Positions 1-13,140 of a stretch of 64,000 nt of DNA are shown in pieces. The notes below the pieces were generated by a model that was not told where the DNA came from, made no database searches, and saw nothing but the letters and a program-made list of their open reading frames with translations. The stretch comes from Prosopocoilus inquinatus. Its lineage: Eukaryota; Arthropoda; Insecta; Coleoptera; Lucanidae. The stretch lies in assembly GCA_036172665.1 (NCBI GenBank), contig CM069872.1, positions 26,850,001 to 26,914,000 on the forward strand. Direction: 5' to 3'. Numbering within the stretch: the first letter of the stretch is position 1; every line of letters begins with the position of its first letter. The position numbers were made by a program, and so were the translations under genes.

Positions 1-149
1 AACGCTAATACGTGTTGTTTCGTTCAAAACTATTTCCAGCTTCTGCTGCGTCCGAGAACTTCGTAACTCACATCAAAGTTACTGGGGTATATCGAAACGC
101 CAAATAACATGACAGGTGAGTAAGGATTGATTAGATACATCACAGGAAC
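1..149 (+). repeat. Reference satellite monomer (first in window)
   Basis: This is the first full 149-bp unit, used here to define phase. It belongs to a rare variant type recognised by GGGGTATATCG at about 84-94 and CAGGTGAGTAAGG at 113-125. Against the next monomer (150-298) I count 19 substitutions and no indel, about 87% identity. The differences lie mainly in the blocks around 53-66, 75-79, 86-99 and 113-127. Phase is arbitrary in a tandem array; AACGCTAAT was chosen because it is one of the most conserved words. Confidence 0.95.
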
Positions 150-3100
150 AACGCTAATGCGTGCTGTTTCGTTTAAAACTATTTCCAGCTCCTGCTGCGT
201 CCAAAAACTTTGTATCTCACATCAGACTTACTGGAGTCCATCCAAACGTCAAATAACATGATAGATAAGTAAGGATCGATTAGATACATCACAGGAACAA
301 CGCTAATACGTGTTGTTTCGTTTAAAACTATTTCCAGCTTCTGCTGCGTCCGAAAACGTCGTATCTCTCATCAGAGTTACTGGAGTCCATCGAAACGTCA
401 AATAACATGATAGATAAGTAAGGATCGATTAGATACAGCACAGGAACAACGCTAATACGTGTTGTTTCGTTTAAAACTATTTCTAGCTTCAGCTGCGTCC
501 GAGAACTTCGTAACTCACATCAAAGTTACTGGAGTCCATCGAAACGCCAAATAACATGACAGATGAGTAAGGATCGATTAGATACATCACAGGAACAACG
601 CTAATGCGTGTTGTTTCGTTTAAAACTATTTCCAGCTTCTGCTGCGTCCGAAAATTTCGTATCTCACATCATAGTTACTGGAGTCCATCGAAACGTCAAA
701 TAACATGATAGATAAGTAAGGATCGATTAGATACATCACAGGAACAACGCTAATACGTGTTGTTTCGTTTAAAACTATTTCCAGCTTCTGCTGCGTCCAA
801 AGACTTTGTATCTCACATCAGACTTACTGGAGTCCATCCAAACGTCAAATAACATGTTAGATAAGTAAGGATCGTTTAGATACATCACAGGAACAACGCT
901 AATGCGTGTTGTTTCGTTCAAATCTATTTCCAGCTTCTGCTGCGCCCGAAATCTTTGTATCTCTCATCAGAGTTACTGGAGTCCATCCAAACGTCAAATA
1001 ACATGATAGATGAGTAAGGATCGATTAGATACAGCACAGGAACAACGCTAATACGTGTTGTTTCGTTCAAAACTATTTCCAGCTTCTGCTGCGTCCGATA
1101 ACTTTGTATCTCACATCAGAGTTACTGGAGTCCGTAGAAACGTCAAATAACATGACAGATGATTAAGGATCGATTAGATACATTACAGGAACAACGCTAA
1201 TACGTGTTGTTTCGTTTAAAACTATTTCCAGCTTCTGCTGCGTCCGAAAACGTCGTATCTCTCATCAGAGTTACTGGAGTCCATCGAAACGTCAAATAAC
1301 ATGATAGATAAGTAAGGATCGATTAGATACAGCACAGGAACAACGCTAATACGTGTTGTTTCGTTTAAAACTATTTCTAGCTTCAGCTGCGTCCGAGAAC
1401 TTCGTAACTCACATCAAAGTTACTGGGGTCCATCGAAACGCCAAATAACATGACAGTTGAGTAAGGATCGATTAGATACATCACAGGAACAACGCTAATG
1501 CGTGCTGTTTCGTTTAAAACTATTTCCAGCTTCTGCTGCGTCCGAAAATTTCGTATCTCACATCATAGTTACTGGAGTCCATCGAAACGTCAAATAACAT
1601 GATAGATAAGTAAGGATCGATTAGATACATCACAGGAACAACGCTAATACGTGTTGTTTCGTTCAAAACTATTTCCAGCTTCTGCTGCGTCCGATAACTT
1701 TGTATCTCACATCAGAGTTACTGGAGACCGTCCAAACATCAAATAACATGATAGATGAGTAAGGATCGATTAGATACATCACAGGAACAACGCTAATATG
1801 TGTTGTTTCGTTTAAAACTGTTTCCAGGTGCTGCTGCGTCCGAAAACGTCGTATCTCACATCAGAGTTACTGGAGTCCATCGAAACGCCAAATAACATGA
1901 TAGATGAGTAAGGATCGATTAGATACATCACAGGAACAACGCTAATGCGTGTTGTTTCGTTTAAAACTATTTCCAGCTTCTGCTGCGTCCGAAAACTTCG
2001 TATCTCACATCAGACTTACTGGAGTCCATCCAAACGTCAAATAACATGATAGATAAGTAAGGATCGATTAGATACATCACACGAACAACGCTAATGCGTG
2101 TTGTTTCGTTTAAAACTATTTCCAGCTTCTGCTGCGTCCGAAAACATCGTATCTCACATCAGACTTACTGGAGTCCATGCAAACGGCAAATAACATGTTA
2201 GATAAGTAAGGATCGTTTAGATACATCACAGGAACAACGCTAATACGTGTTGTTTCGTTCAAAACTATTTCCAGCTTCTACTGCATCCGAGAACTTTGTA
2301 TCTCTCATCAGAGGTACTGGAGTCCGTCCAAACGTCAAATAACATGATAGATGAGTAAGGATCGATTAGATACATCACAGGAACAACGCTAATACGTGTT
2401 GTTTCGTTTAAAACTATTTCCAGCTTCTGCTGCGTCCGAAAACGTCTCATCTCACATCAGAGTTACTGGAGTCCATCGAAACGTCAAATAACATGATAGA
2501 TAAGTAAGTTTCGATTAGATACAGCACAGGAACAACGCTAATACGTGTTGTTTCGTTTAAAACTATTTCTAACTCCTGCTGCGTCCAAAAACTTTGTATC
2601 TCACATCAGACTTACTGGAGTCCATCCAAACGTCAAATAACATGTTAGATAAGTAAGGATCGTTTAGATACATCACAGGAACAACGCTAATACGTGTTGT
2701 TTCGTTCAAAACTATTTCCAGCTTCTGCTGCGTCCGAGAACTTCGTAACTCACATCAAAGTTACTGGGGTATATCGAAACGCCAAATAACATGACAGGTG
2801 AGTAAGGATCGAATAGATACATCACAGGAACAACGCTAATGCGTGCTGTTTCGTTTAAAACTATTTCCAGCTCCTGCTGCGTCCAAAAACTTTGTATCTC
2901 ACATCAGACTTACTGGAGTCCATCCAAACGTCAAATAACATGATAGATAAGTAAGGATCGATTAGATACAGCACAGGAACAACGCTAATACGTGTTGTTT
3001 CGTTCAAAACTATTTCCAGCTTCTGCTGCGTCCGATAACTTTGTATCTCACATCAGAGTTACTGGAGTCCGTAGAAACGTCAAATAACATGACAGATGAT

Positions 3101-4150
3101 TAAGGATCGATTAGATACATTACAGGAACAACGCTAATACGTGTTGTTTCGTTTAAAACTATTTCCAGCTTCTGCTGCGTCCGAAAACGTCGTATCTCTC
3201 ATCAGAGTTACTGGAGTCCATCGAAACGTCAAATAACATGATAGATAAGTAAGGATCGATTAGATACAGCACAGGAACAACGCTAATACGTGTTGTTTCG
3301 TTTAAAACTATTTCCAGCTCCTGCTGCGTCCAAAGACTTTGTATCTCACATCAGACTTACTGGAGTCCATCCAAACGTCAAATAACATGTTAGATAAGTA
3401 AGGATCGTTTAGATACATCACAGGAACAACGCTAATGCGTGTTGTTTCGTTCAAATCTATTTCCAGCTTCTGCTGCGCCCGAAATCTTTGTATCTCTCAT
3501 CAGAGTTACTGGAGTCCATCGAAACGTCAAATAACATGATAGATAAGTAAGGATCGATTAGATACAGCACAGGAACAACGCTAATACGTGTTGTTTCGTT
3601 TAAAACTATTTCCAGCTTCTGCTGCGTCCGAAAACGTCTCATCTCACATCAGAGTTACTGGAGTCCATCGAAACGTCAAATAACATGATAGATAAGTAAG
3701 GATCGATTAGATACAGCACAGGAACAACGCTAATACGTGTTGTTTCGTTTAAAACTATTTCTAACTCCTGCTGCGTCCAAAAACTTTGTATCCCACATCA
3801 GACTTACTGGAGTCCATCCAAACGTCAAATAACATGTTAGATAAGTAAGGATCGTTTAGATACATCACAGGAACAACGCTAATACGTGTTGTTTCGTTCA
3901 AAACTATTTCCAGCTTCTGCTGCGTCCGAGAACTTCGTAACTCACATCAAAGTTACTGGGGTATATCGAAACGCCAAATAACATGACAGGTGAGTAAGGA
4001 TTGATTAGATACATCACAGGAACAACGCTAATGCGTGCTGTTTCGTTTAAAACTATTTCCAGCTCCTGCTGCGTCCAAAAACTTTGTATCTCACATCAGA
4101 CTTACTGGAGTCCATCCAAACGTCAAATAACATGATAGATAAGTAAGGAT
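1..4150 (+). repeat. Mosaic satellite segment with short-range block copies
   Basis: This stretch contains only satellite monomers. Diagnostic variants show 1-760 recurring at about 3875-4634 (26 monomers, 3874 bp away). Bases 780-1330 recur at about 4803-5353 (27 monomers, 4023 bp). Bases 1013-1376 recur at about 2950-3313 (13 monomers, 1937 bp). Bases 2380-2960 recur at about 3572-4152 (8 monomers, 1192 bp). The change from 26 to 27 monomers of offset near 760-780 implies one monomer gained or lost in one copy. Shared markers include GGGGTATATCG at 84, 2766 and 3958 and the word CCGTAGAAACG near 1132 and 3069. No gene or regulatory site is visible. Confidence 0.85.
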
Positions 4151-7130
4151 CGATTAGATACATCACAGGAACAACGCTAATACGTGTTGTTTCGTTTAAA
4201 ACTATTTCCAGCTTCTGCTGCGTCCGAAAACGTCGTATCTCTCATCAGAGTTACTGGAGTCCATCGAAACGTCAAATAACATGATAGATAAGTAAGGATC
4301 GATTAGATACAGCACAGGAACAACGCTAATACGTGTTGTTTCGTTTAAAACTATTTCTAGCTTCAGCTGCGTCCGAGAACTTCGTAACTCACATCAAAGT
4401 TACTGGAGTCCATCGAAACGCCAAATAACATGACAGATGAGTAAGGATCGATTAGATACATCACAGGAACAACGCTAATGCGTGTTGTTTCGTTTAAAAC
4501 TATTTCCAGCTTCTGCTGCGTCCGAAAATTTCGTATCTCACATCATAGTTACTGGAGTCCATCGAAACGTCAAATAACATGATAGATAAGTAAGGATCGA
4601 TTAGATACATCACAGGAACAACGCTAATACGTGTTGTTTCGTTTAAAACTATTTCCAGCTTCTGCTGCGTCCGAAAACGTCGTATCTCTCATCAGAGTTA
4701 CTGGAGTCCATCGAAACGTCAAATAACATGATAGATAAGTAAGGATCGATTAGATACAGCACAGGAACAACGCTAATACGTGTTGTTTCGTTTAAAACTA
4801 TTTCCAGCTCCTGCTGCGTCCAAAGACTTTGTATCTCACATCAGACTTACTGGAGTCCATCCAAACGTCAAATAACATGTTAGATAAGTAAGGATCGTTT
4901 AGATACATCACAGGAACAACGCTAATGCGTGTTGTTTCGTTCAAATCTATTTCCAGCTTCTGCTGCGCCCGAAATCTTTGTATCTCTCATCAGAGTTACT
5001 GGAGTCCATCCAAACGTCAAATAACATGATAGATGAGTAAGGATCGATTAGATACAGCACAGGAACAACGCTAATACGTGTTGTTTCGTTCAAAACTATT
5101 TCCAGCTTCTGCTGCGTCCGATAACTTTGTATCTCACATCAGAGTTACTGGAGTCCGTAGAAACGTCAAATAACATGACAGATGATTAAGGATCGATTAG
5201 ATACATTACAGGAACAACGCTAATACGTGTTGTTTCGTTTAAAACTATTTCCAGCTTCTGCTGCGTCCGAAAACGTCGTATCTCTCATCAGAGTTACTGG
5301 AGTCCATCGAAACGTCAAATAACATGATAGATAAGTAAGGATCGATTAGATACAGCACAGGAACAACGCTAATACGTGTTGTTTCGTTTAAAACTATTTC
5401 CAGCTCCTGCTGCGTCCAAAGACTTTGTATCTCACATCAGACTTACTGGAGTCCATCCAAACGTCAAATAACATGTTAGATAAGTAAGGATCGTTTAGAT
5501 ACATCACAGGAACAACGCTAATGCGTGTTGTTTCGTTCAAATCTATTTCCAGCTTCTGCTGCGCCCGAAATCTTTGTATCTCTCATCAGAGTTACTGGAG
5601 TCCATCCAAACGTCAAATAACATGATAGATGAGTAAGGATCGATTAGATACATCACAGGAACAACGCTAATACGTGTTGTTTCGTTTAAAACTATTTCCA
5701 GCTTCTGCTGCGTCCGAAAACGTCGTATCTCTCATCAGAGTTACTGGAGTCCATCGAAACGTCAAATAACATGATAGATAAGTAAGGATCGATTAGATAC
5801 AGCACAGGAACAACGCTAATACGTGTTGTTTCGTTTAAAACTATTTCTAGCTTCAGCTGCGTCCGAGAACTTCGTAACTCACATCAAAGTTACTGGAGTC
5901 CATCGAAACGCCAAATAACATGACAGATGAGTAAGGATCGATTAGATACATCACAGGAACAACGCTAATGCGTGTTGTTTCGTTTAAAACTATTTCCAGC
6001 TTCTGCTGCGTCCGAAAATTTCGTATCTCACATCATAGTTACTGGAGTCCATCGAAACGTCAAATAACATGATAGATAAGTAAGGATCGATTAGATACAT
6101 CACAGGAACAACGCTAATACGTGTTGTTTCGTTTAAAACTATTTCCAGCTTCTGCTGCGTCCGAAAACGTCGTATCTCTCATCAGAGTTACTGGAGTCCA
6201 TCGAAACGTCAAATAACATGATAGATAAGTAAGGATCGATTAGATACAGCACAGGAACAACGCTAATACGTGTTGTTTCGTTTAAAACTATTTCCAGCTC
6301 CTGCTGCGTCCAAAGACTTTGTATCTCACATCAGACTTACTGGAGTCCATCCAAACGTCAAATAACATGTTAGATAAGTAAGGATCGTTTAGATACATCA
6401 CAGGAACAACGCTAATGCGTGTTGTTTCGTTCAAATCTATTTCCAGCTTCTGCTGCGCCCGAAATCTTTGTATCTCTCATCAGAGTTACTGGAGTCCATC
6501 CAAACGTCAAATAACATGATAGATGAGTAAGGATCGATTAGATACAGCACAGGAACAACGCTAATACGTGTTGTTTCGTTCAAAACTATTTCCAGCTTCT
6601 GCTGCGTCCGATAACTTTGTATCTCACATCAGAGTTACTGGAGTCCGTAGAAACGTCAAATAACATGACAGATGATTAAGGATCGATTAGATACATTACA
6701 GGAACAACGCTAATACGTGTTGTTACGTTTAAAACTATTTCCAGCTTCTGCTGCGTCCGAAAACGTCGTATCTCTCATCAGAGTTACTGGAGTCCATCGA
6801 AACGTCAAATAACATGATAGATAAGTAAGGATCGATTAGATACAGCACAGGAACAACGCTAATTCGTGTTGTTTCGTTTAAAACTATTTCCAGCTCCTGC
6901 TGCGTCCAAAGACTTTGTATCTCACATCAGACTTACTGGAGTCCATCCAAACGTCAAATAACATGTTAGATAATTAAGGATCGTTTAGATACATCACAGG
7001 AACAACGCTAATGCGTGTTGTTTCGTTCAAATCTATTTCCAGCTTCTGCTGCGCCCGAAATCTTTGTATCTCTCATCAGAGTTACTGGAGTCCATCCAAA
7101 CGTCAAATAACATGATAGATGAGTAAGGAT
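4150..7130 (+). repeat. 10-monomer (1490 bp) higher-order repeat, two tandem copies
   Basis: Bases of about 4150-5640 are repeated directly at about 5640-7130 with an exact 1490-bp shift (10 x 149, no indels). Matched markers include CGAAATCTTTG near 4970 and 6460, the CCGTAGAAACG monomer near 5155 and 6645, and the CAAAGACTTTG monomers. Private substitutions are few, for example TGTTACG instead of TGTTTCG near 6721 and AATTCG instead of AATACG near 6861. The second copy ends near 7140, where a monomer with TATTTTCAGC begins that instead resembles 13560 and 14900. Confidence 0.88.
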
Positions 7131-8860
7131 CGATTAGATACATCACAGGAACAACGCTAATAGGTGTTGTTTCGTTTAAAACTATTTTCAGCTTCTGCTG
7201 CGTCCGAAAACGTCGTATCTCACATGAGAGTTACTGGAGTCCATCGAAACGTCAAATAACATGATAGATAAGTAACGATCGATTAGATACAGCACAGGAA
7301 CAACGCTAATACGTGTTGTTTCGTTCAAAACTATTTCCAGCTTCTGCTGCGTCCGATAACTTTGTATCTCACATCAGAGTTACTGGAGACCGTCCAAACG
7401 TCAAATAACATGATAGATGAGTAATGATCGATTAGATACATCACAGGAACAACGCTAATATGTGTTGTTTCGTTTAAAACTGTTTCCAGGTGCTGCTGCG
7501 TCCGAAAACGTCGTATATCACATCAGAGTTACTGGAGTCCATCCAAACGTCAAATAACATGTTAGATAAGTAAGGATCGTTTAGATACATCACAGGAACA
7601 ACGCTAATACGTGTTGTTTGGTTCAAAACTATTTCCAGCTTCTGCTGCGTCCGATAACATTGTATCTCACATCAGAGTTACTGGAGTCCGTCCAAACGTC
7701 AAATAACAGGATAGATGAGTAAGGATCGATTAGATACAGCACAGGAACAACGCTAATACGTGTTGTTTCGTTTAAAACTATTTCTAGCTCCTGCTGCGTC
7801 CAAAAACTTTGTAACTCACATCAGACTTACTGGAGTCCATCCAAACGTCAAATAACATGTTAGATAAGTAAGGATCGTTTAGATACATCACAGGAACAAC
7901 GCTAATACGTGTTGTTTCGTTCAAAACTATTTCCAGCTTCTGCTGCGTCCGATAACTTTGTATCTCACATCCGAGTTACTGGAGTCCGTCCAAACGTCAA
8001 ATAACATGATAGATGAGTAAGGATCGATTAGATACATTACAGGAATACGCTAATACGTGTTGTTTCGTTAAAAACTATTTCTAGCTCCTGCTGCGTCCAA
8101 AAACTTTGTATCTCACATCAGACTTACTGGAGTCCATCCAAACGTCAAATAACATGTTAGATAAGTAAGGATCGTTTAGATACATCACAGGAACAACGCT
8201 AATACGTGTTGTTTCGTTCAAAACTATTTCCAGTTTCTGCTGCGTCCGATAACATTGTATCTCACATCAGAGTTACTGGAGTCCGTCCAAACGTCAAATA
8301 ACATGATAGATGAGTAAGGATCGATTAGATACATCACAGGAAAGACGCTAATGCGTGTTGTTTCGTTTAAAACTATTTCCAGCTTCTGCTGCGTCCGAAA
8401 ACGTCGTATCTCACATCATAGCTACTGGAGTCCATCGAAACGCCAAATAACATGATAGATGATTAAGGATCGATTAGATACAGCACAGGAACAACGCTAA
8501 TACGTGTTGTTTCGTTTAAAACTATTTCCAGCTCCTGCTGCGTCCAAAAACGTCGTATCTCACATCAGAGCTACTGGAGTCCATCGAAACGCCAAATAAC
8601 ATGATAGATGAGTAAGGATCGATTAGATACATCACAGGAGCAACGCTAATGCGTGTTGTTTCGTTTAAAACTATTTCCAGCTTTTGCTGCGTCCGAAAAC
8701 GTCGTATCTCACATCAGACTTACTGGAGTCCATCCAAACGTCAAATAACATGATAGATAAGTAAGGATCGATTAGATACATCACAGGAACAACGCTAATG
8801 CGTGTTGTTTCGTTTAAAACTATTTCCAGCTTCTGCTGCGTCCGAAAACATCGTATCTCA
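7130..8860 (+). repeat. Linking satellite monomers before the large repeat unit
   Basis: About twelve monomers with no private structure. Bases of about 7300-8050 resemble 10430-11180, sharing the TTTGGTTC variant at 7617. Bases of about 8180-8850 resemble the segment near 18780-19450, sharing the GGAAAGACGC junction variant near 8340. A 1-bp loss in the monomer junction (GGAATACGC at 8042-8050) is unique in the window. No gene or other element is seen. Confidence 0.8.
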
Positions 8861-9269
8861 CATCAGACTTACTGGAGTCCATGCAAACGGCAAATAACAT
8901 GTTAGATAAGTAAGGATCGTTTAGATACATCACAGGAACAACGCAAATACGTGTTGTTTCGTTCAAAACTATTTCCAGCTTCTACTGCATCCGAGAACTT
9001 TGTATCTCTCATCAGAGGTACTGGAGTCCGTCCAAACGTCAAATAACATGATAGATGAGTAAGGATCGATTAGATACAGCACAGGAACAACGCTAATACG
9101 TGTTGTTTCGTTTAAAACTATTTCCAGCTTCTGCTGCGTCCGAAAACGTCGCATCTCACATCAGAGTTACTGGAGTCCATCGAAACGTCAAATAACATGA
9201 TAGATAAGTAAGGATCGATTAGATACAGCACAGGAACAACGCTAATACGTGTTGTTTCGTTTAAAACTA

Positions 9270-12200
9270 TTTCTAACTCCTGCTGCGTCCAAAAACTTTG
9301 TATCTCACATCAGACTTACTGGAGTCCATCCAAACGTCAAATAACATGTTAGATAAGTAAGGATCGTTTAGATACATCACAGGAACAACGCTAATACGTG
9401 TTGTTTCGTTCAAAACTATTTCCAGCTTCTGCTGCGTCCGAGAACTTCGTAACTCACATCAAAGTTACTGGGGTATATCGAAACGCCAAATAACATGACA
9501 GGTGAGTAAGGATCGATTAGATACATCACAGGAACAACGCTAATGCGTGCTGTTTCGTTTAAAACTATTTCCAGCTCCTGCTGCGTCCAAAAACTTTGTA
9601 TCTCACATCAGACTTACTGGAGTCCATCCAAACGTCAAATAACATGATAGATAAGTAAGGATCGATTAGATACATCACAGGAACAACGCTAATGCGTGTT
9701 GTTTCGTTTAAAACTATTTCTAGCTTCAGCTGCGTCCGAGAACTTCGTAACTCACATCAAAGTTACTGGAGTCCATCGAAACGCCAAATAACATGACAGA
9801 TGAGTAAGGATCGATTAGATACATCACAGGAACAACGCTAATGCGTGTTGTTTCGTTTAAAACTATTTCCAGCTTCTGCTGCGTCCGAAAATTTCGTATC
9901 TCACATCATAGTTACTGGAGTCCATCGAAACGTCAAATAACATGATAGATAAGTAAGGATCGATTAGATACATCACAGGAACAACGCTAATACGTGTTGT
10001 TTCGTTTAAAACTATTTCCAGCTTCTGCTGCGTCCGAAAACGTCGTATCTCTCATCAGAGTTACAGGAGTCCATCGAAACGTCAAATAACATGATAGATA
10101 AGTAAGGATCGATTAGATACAGCACAGGAACAACGCTAATACGTGTTGTTTCGTTTAAAACTATTTCCAGCTCCTGCTGCGTCCAAAGACTTCGTATCTC
10201 ACATCAGACTTACTGGAGTCCATCCAAACGTCAAATAACATGTTAGATAAGTAAGGATCGTTTAGATACATCACAGGAACAACGCTAATGCGTGTTGTTT
10301 CGTTCAAATCTATTTCCAGCTTCTGCTGCGCCCGAAATCTTTGTATCTCTCATCAGAGTTACTGGAGTCCATCCAAACGTCAAATAACATGATAGATGAG
10401 TAAGGATCGATTAGATACAGCACAGGAACAACGCTAATACGTCTTGTTTCGTTCAAAACTATTTCCAGCTTCTGCTGCGTCCGATAACATTGTATCTCGC
10501 ATCAGAGTTACTGGAGACCGTCCAAACGTCAAATAACATGATAGATGAGTAAGGATCGATTAGATACATCACAGGAACAACGCTAATATGTGTTGTTTCG
10601 TTTAAAACTGTTTCCAGGTGCTGCTGCGTCCGAAAACGTCGTATATCACATCAGAGTTACTGGAGTCCATCCAAACGTCAAATAACATGTTAGATAAGTA
10701 AGGATCGTTTAGATACATCACAGGAACAACGCTAATACGTGTTGTTTGGTTCAAAACTATTTCCAGCTTCTGCTGCGTCCGATAACATTGTATCTCACAT
10801 CAGAGTTACTGGAGTCCGTCCAAACGTCAAATAACAGGATAGATGAGTAAGGATCGATTAGATACAGCACAGGAACAACGCTAATACGTGTTGTTTCGTT
10901 TAAAACTATTTCTAGCTCCTGCTGCGTCCAAAAACTTTGTAACTCACATCAGACTTACTGGAGTCCATCCAAACGTCAAATAACATGTTAGATAAGTAAG
11001 GATCGTTTAGATACATCACAGGAACAACGCTAATACGTGTTGTTTCGTTCAAAACTATTTCCAGCTTCTGCTGCGTCCGATAACTTTGTATCTCACATCC
11101 GAGTTACTGGAGTCCGTCCAAACGTCAAATAACATGATAGATGAGTAAGGATCGATTAGATACATTACAGGAACAACGCTAATACGTGTTGTTTCGTTAA
11201 AAACTATTTCTAGCTCCTGCTGCGTCCAAAAACTTTGTATCTCACATCAGACTTACTGGAGTCCATCCAAACGTCAAATAACATGTTAGATAAGTAAGGA
11301 TCGTTTAGATACATCACAGGAACAACGCTAATACGTGTTGTTTCGTTCAAAACTATTTCCAGCTTCTGCTGCGTCCGAGAACTTCGTAACTCACATCAAA
11401 GTTACTGGGGTATATCGAAACGCCAAATAACATGACAGGTGAGTAAGGATCGATTAGATACATCACAGGAACAACGCTAATGCGTGCTGTTTCGTTTAAA
11501 ACTATTTCCAGCTCCTGCTGCGTCCAAAAACTTTGTATCTCACATCAGACTTACTGGAGTCCATCCAAACGTCAAATAACATGATAGATAAGTAAGGATC
11601 GATTAGATACATCACAGGAACAACGCTAATGCGTGTTGTTTCGTTTAAAACTATTTCTAGCTTCAGCTGCGTCCGAGAACTTCGTAACTCATATCAAAGT
11701 TACTGGAGTCCATCGAAACGCCAAATAACATGACAGATGAGTAAGGATCGATTAGATACATCACAGGAACAACGCTAATGCGTGTTGTTTCGTTTAAAAC
11801 TATTTCCAGCTTCTGCTGCGTCCGAAAATTTCGTATCTCACATCATAGTTACTGGAGTCCATCGAAACGTCAAATAACATGATAGATAAGTAAGGATCGA
11901 TTAGATACATCACAGGAACAACGCTAATACGTGTTGTTTCGTTTAAAACTATTTCCAGCTTCTGCTGCGTCCGAAAACGTCGTATCTCTCATCAGAGTTA
12001 CTGGAGTCCATCGAAACGTCAAATAACATGATAGATAAGTAAGGATCGATTAGATACAGCACAGGAACAACGCTAATACGTGTTGTTTCGTTTAAAACTA
12101 TTTCCAGCTCCTGCTGCGTCCAAAGACTTTGTATCTCACATCAGACTTACTGGAGTCCATCCAAACGTCAAATAACATGTTAGATAAGTAAGGATCGTTT

Positions 12201-13140
12201 AGATACATCACAGGAACAACGCTAATGCGTGTTGTTTCGTTCAAATCTATTTCCAGCTTCTGCTGCGCCCGAAATCTTTGTATCTCTCATCAGAGTTACT
12301 GGAGTCCATCCAAACGTCAAATAACATGATAGATGAGTAAGGATCGATTAGATACAGCACAGGAACAACGCTAATACGTGTTGTTTCGTTCAAAACTATT
12401 TCCAGCTTCTGCTGCGTCCGATAACATTGTATCTCTCATCAGAGTTACTGGAGACCGTCCAAACGTCAAATAACATGATAGATGAGTAAGGATCGATTAG
12501 ATACATCACAGGAACAACGCTAATATGTGTTGTTTCGTTTAAAACTGTTTCCAGGTGCTGCTGCGTCCGAAAACGTCGTATATCACATCAGAGTTACTGG
12601 AGTCCATCCAAACGTCAAATAACATGTTAGATAAGTAAGGATCGTTTAGATACATCACAGGAACAACGCTAATACGTGTTGTTTGGTTCAAAACTATTTC
12701 CAGCTTCTGCTGCGTCCGATAACATTGTATCTCACATCAGAGTTACTGGAGTCCGTCCAAACGTCAAATAACAGGATAGATGAGTAAGGATCGATTAGAT
12801 ACAGCACAGGAACAACGCTAATACGTGTTGTTTCGTTTAAAACTATTTCTAGCTCCTGCTGCGTCCAAAACTTTGTAACTCACATCAGACTTACTGGAGT
12901 CCACCCAAACGTCAAATAACATGTTAGATAAGTAAGGATCGTTTAGATACATCACAGGAACAACGCTAATACGTGTTGTATCGTTCAAAACTATTTCCAG
13001 CTTCTGCTGCGTCCGATAACTTTGTATCTCACATCAGAGTTACTGGAGTCCGTCCAAACGTCAAATAACATGATAGATGAGTAAGGATCGATTAGATACA
13101 TTACAGGAACAACGCTAATACGTGTTGTTTCGTTTAAAAC
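9270..13140 (+). repeat. 13-monomer (1937 bp) higher-order repeat, two tandem copies
   Basis: Bases of about 9270-11200 are repeated at about 11207-13140 with a 1937-bp shift (13 x 149). Matched markers are GGGGTATATCG at 9470 and 11407, the CTAGCTTCAGC monomer near 9720 and 11657, the TTTGGTTC variant at 10745 and 12682, and the CTGTTTCCAGGTG monomer. Private differences include TTACAGGAG near 10063, CGTCTTG near 10440, and ACTCATATC at 11687-11695. The last is shared with copy B at 32701-32709, showing that copy B kept the second of the two 13-mers at that point. Confidence 0.87.

Noticed and set aside
17..98. Hairpin between GTTTCG (17-22) and CGAAAC (93-98) within the monomer
   Set aside because: The stem is only 6 bp with a loop of about 70 bases and is lost in monomers with CCAAACG or GCAAACG; not convincing as a structure.
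124..131. ATCGAT and TTTAAA palindromes in most monomers as functional sites
   Set aside because: They are 6-bp palindromes that vary between monomer types (GATCGTTT, TTCAAA). They are useful for predicting a 149-bp restriction ladder, but nothing supports a biological role.
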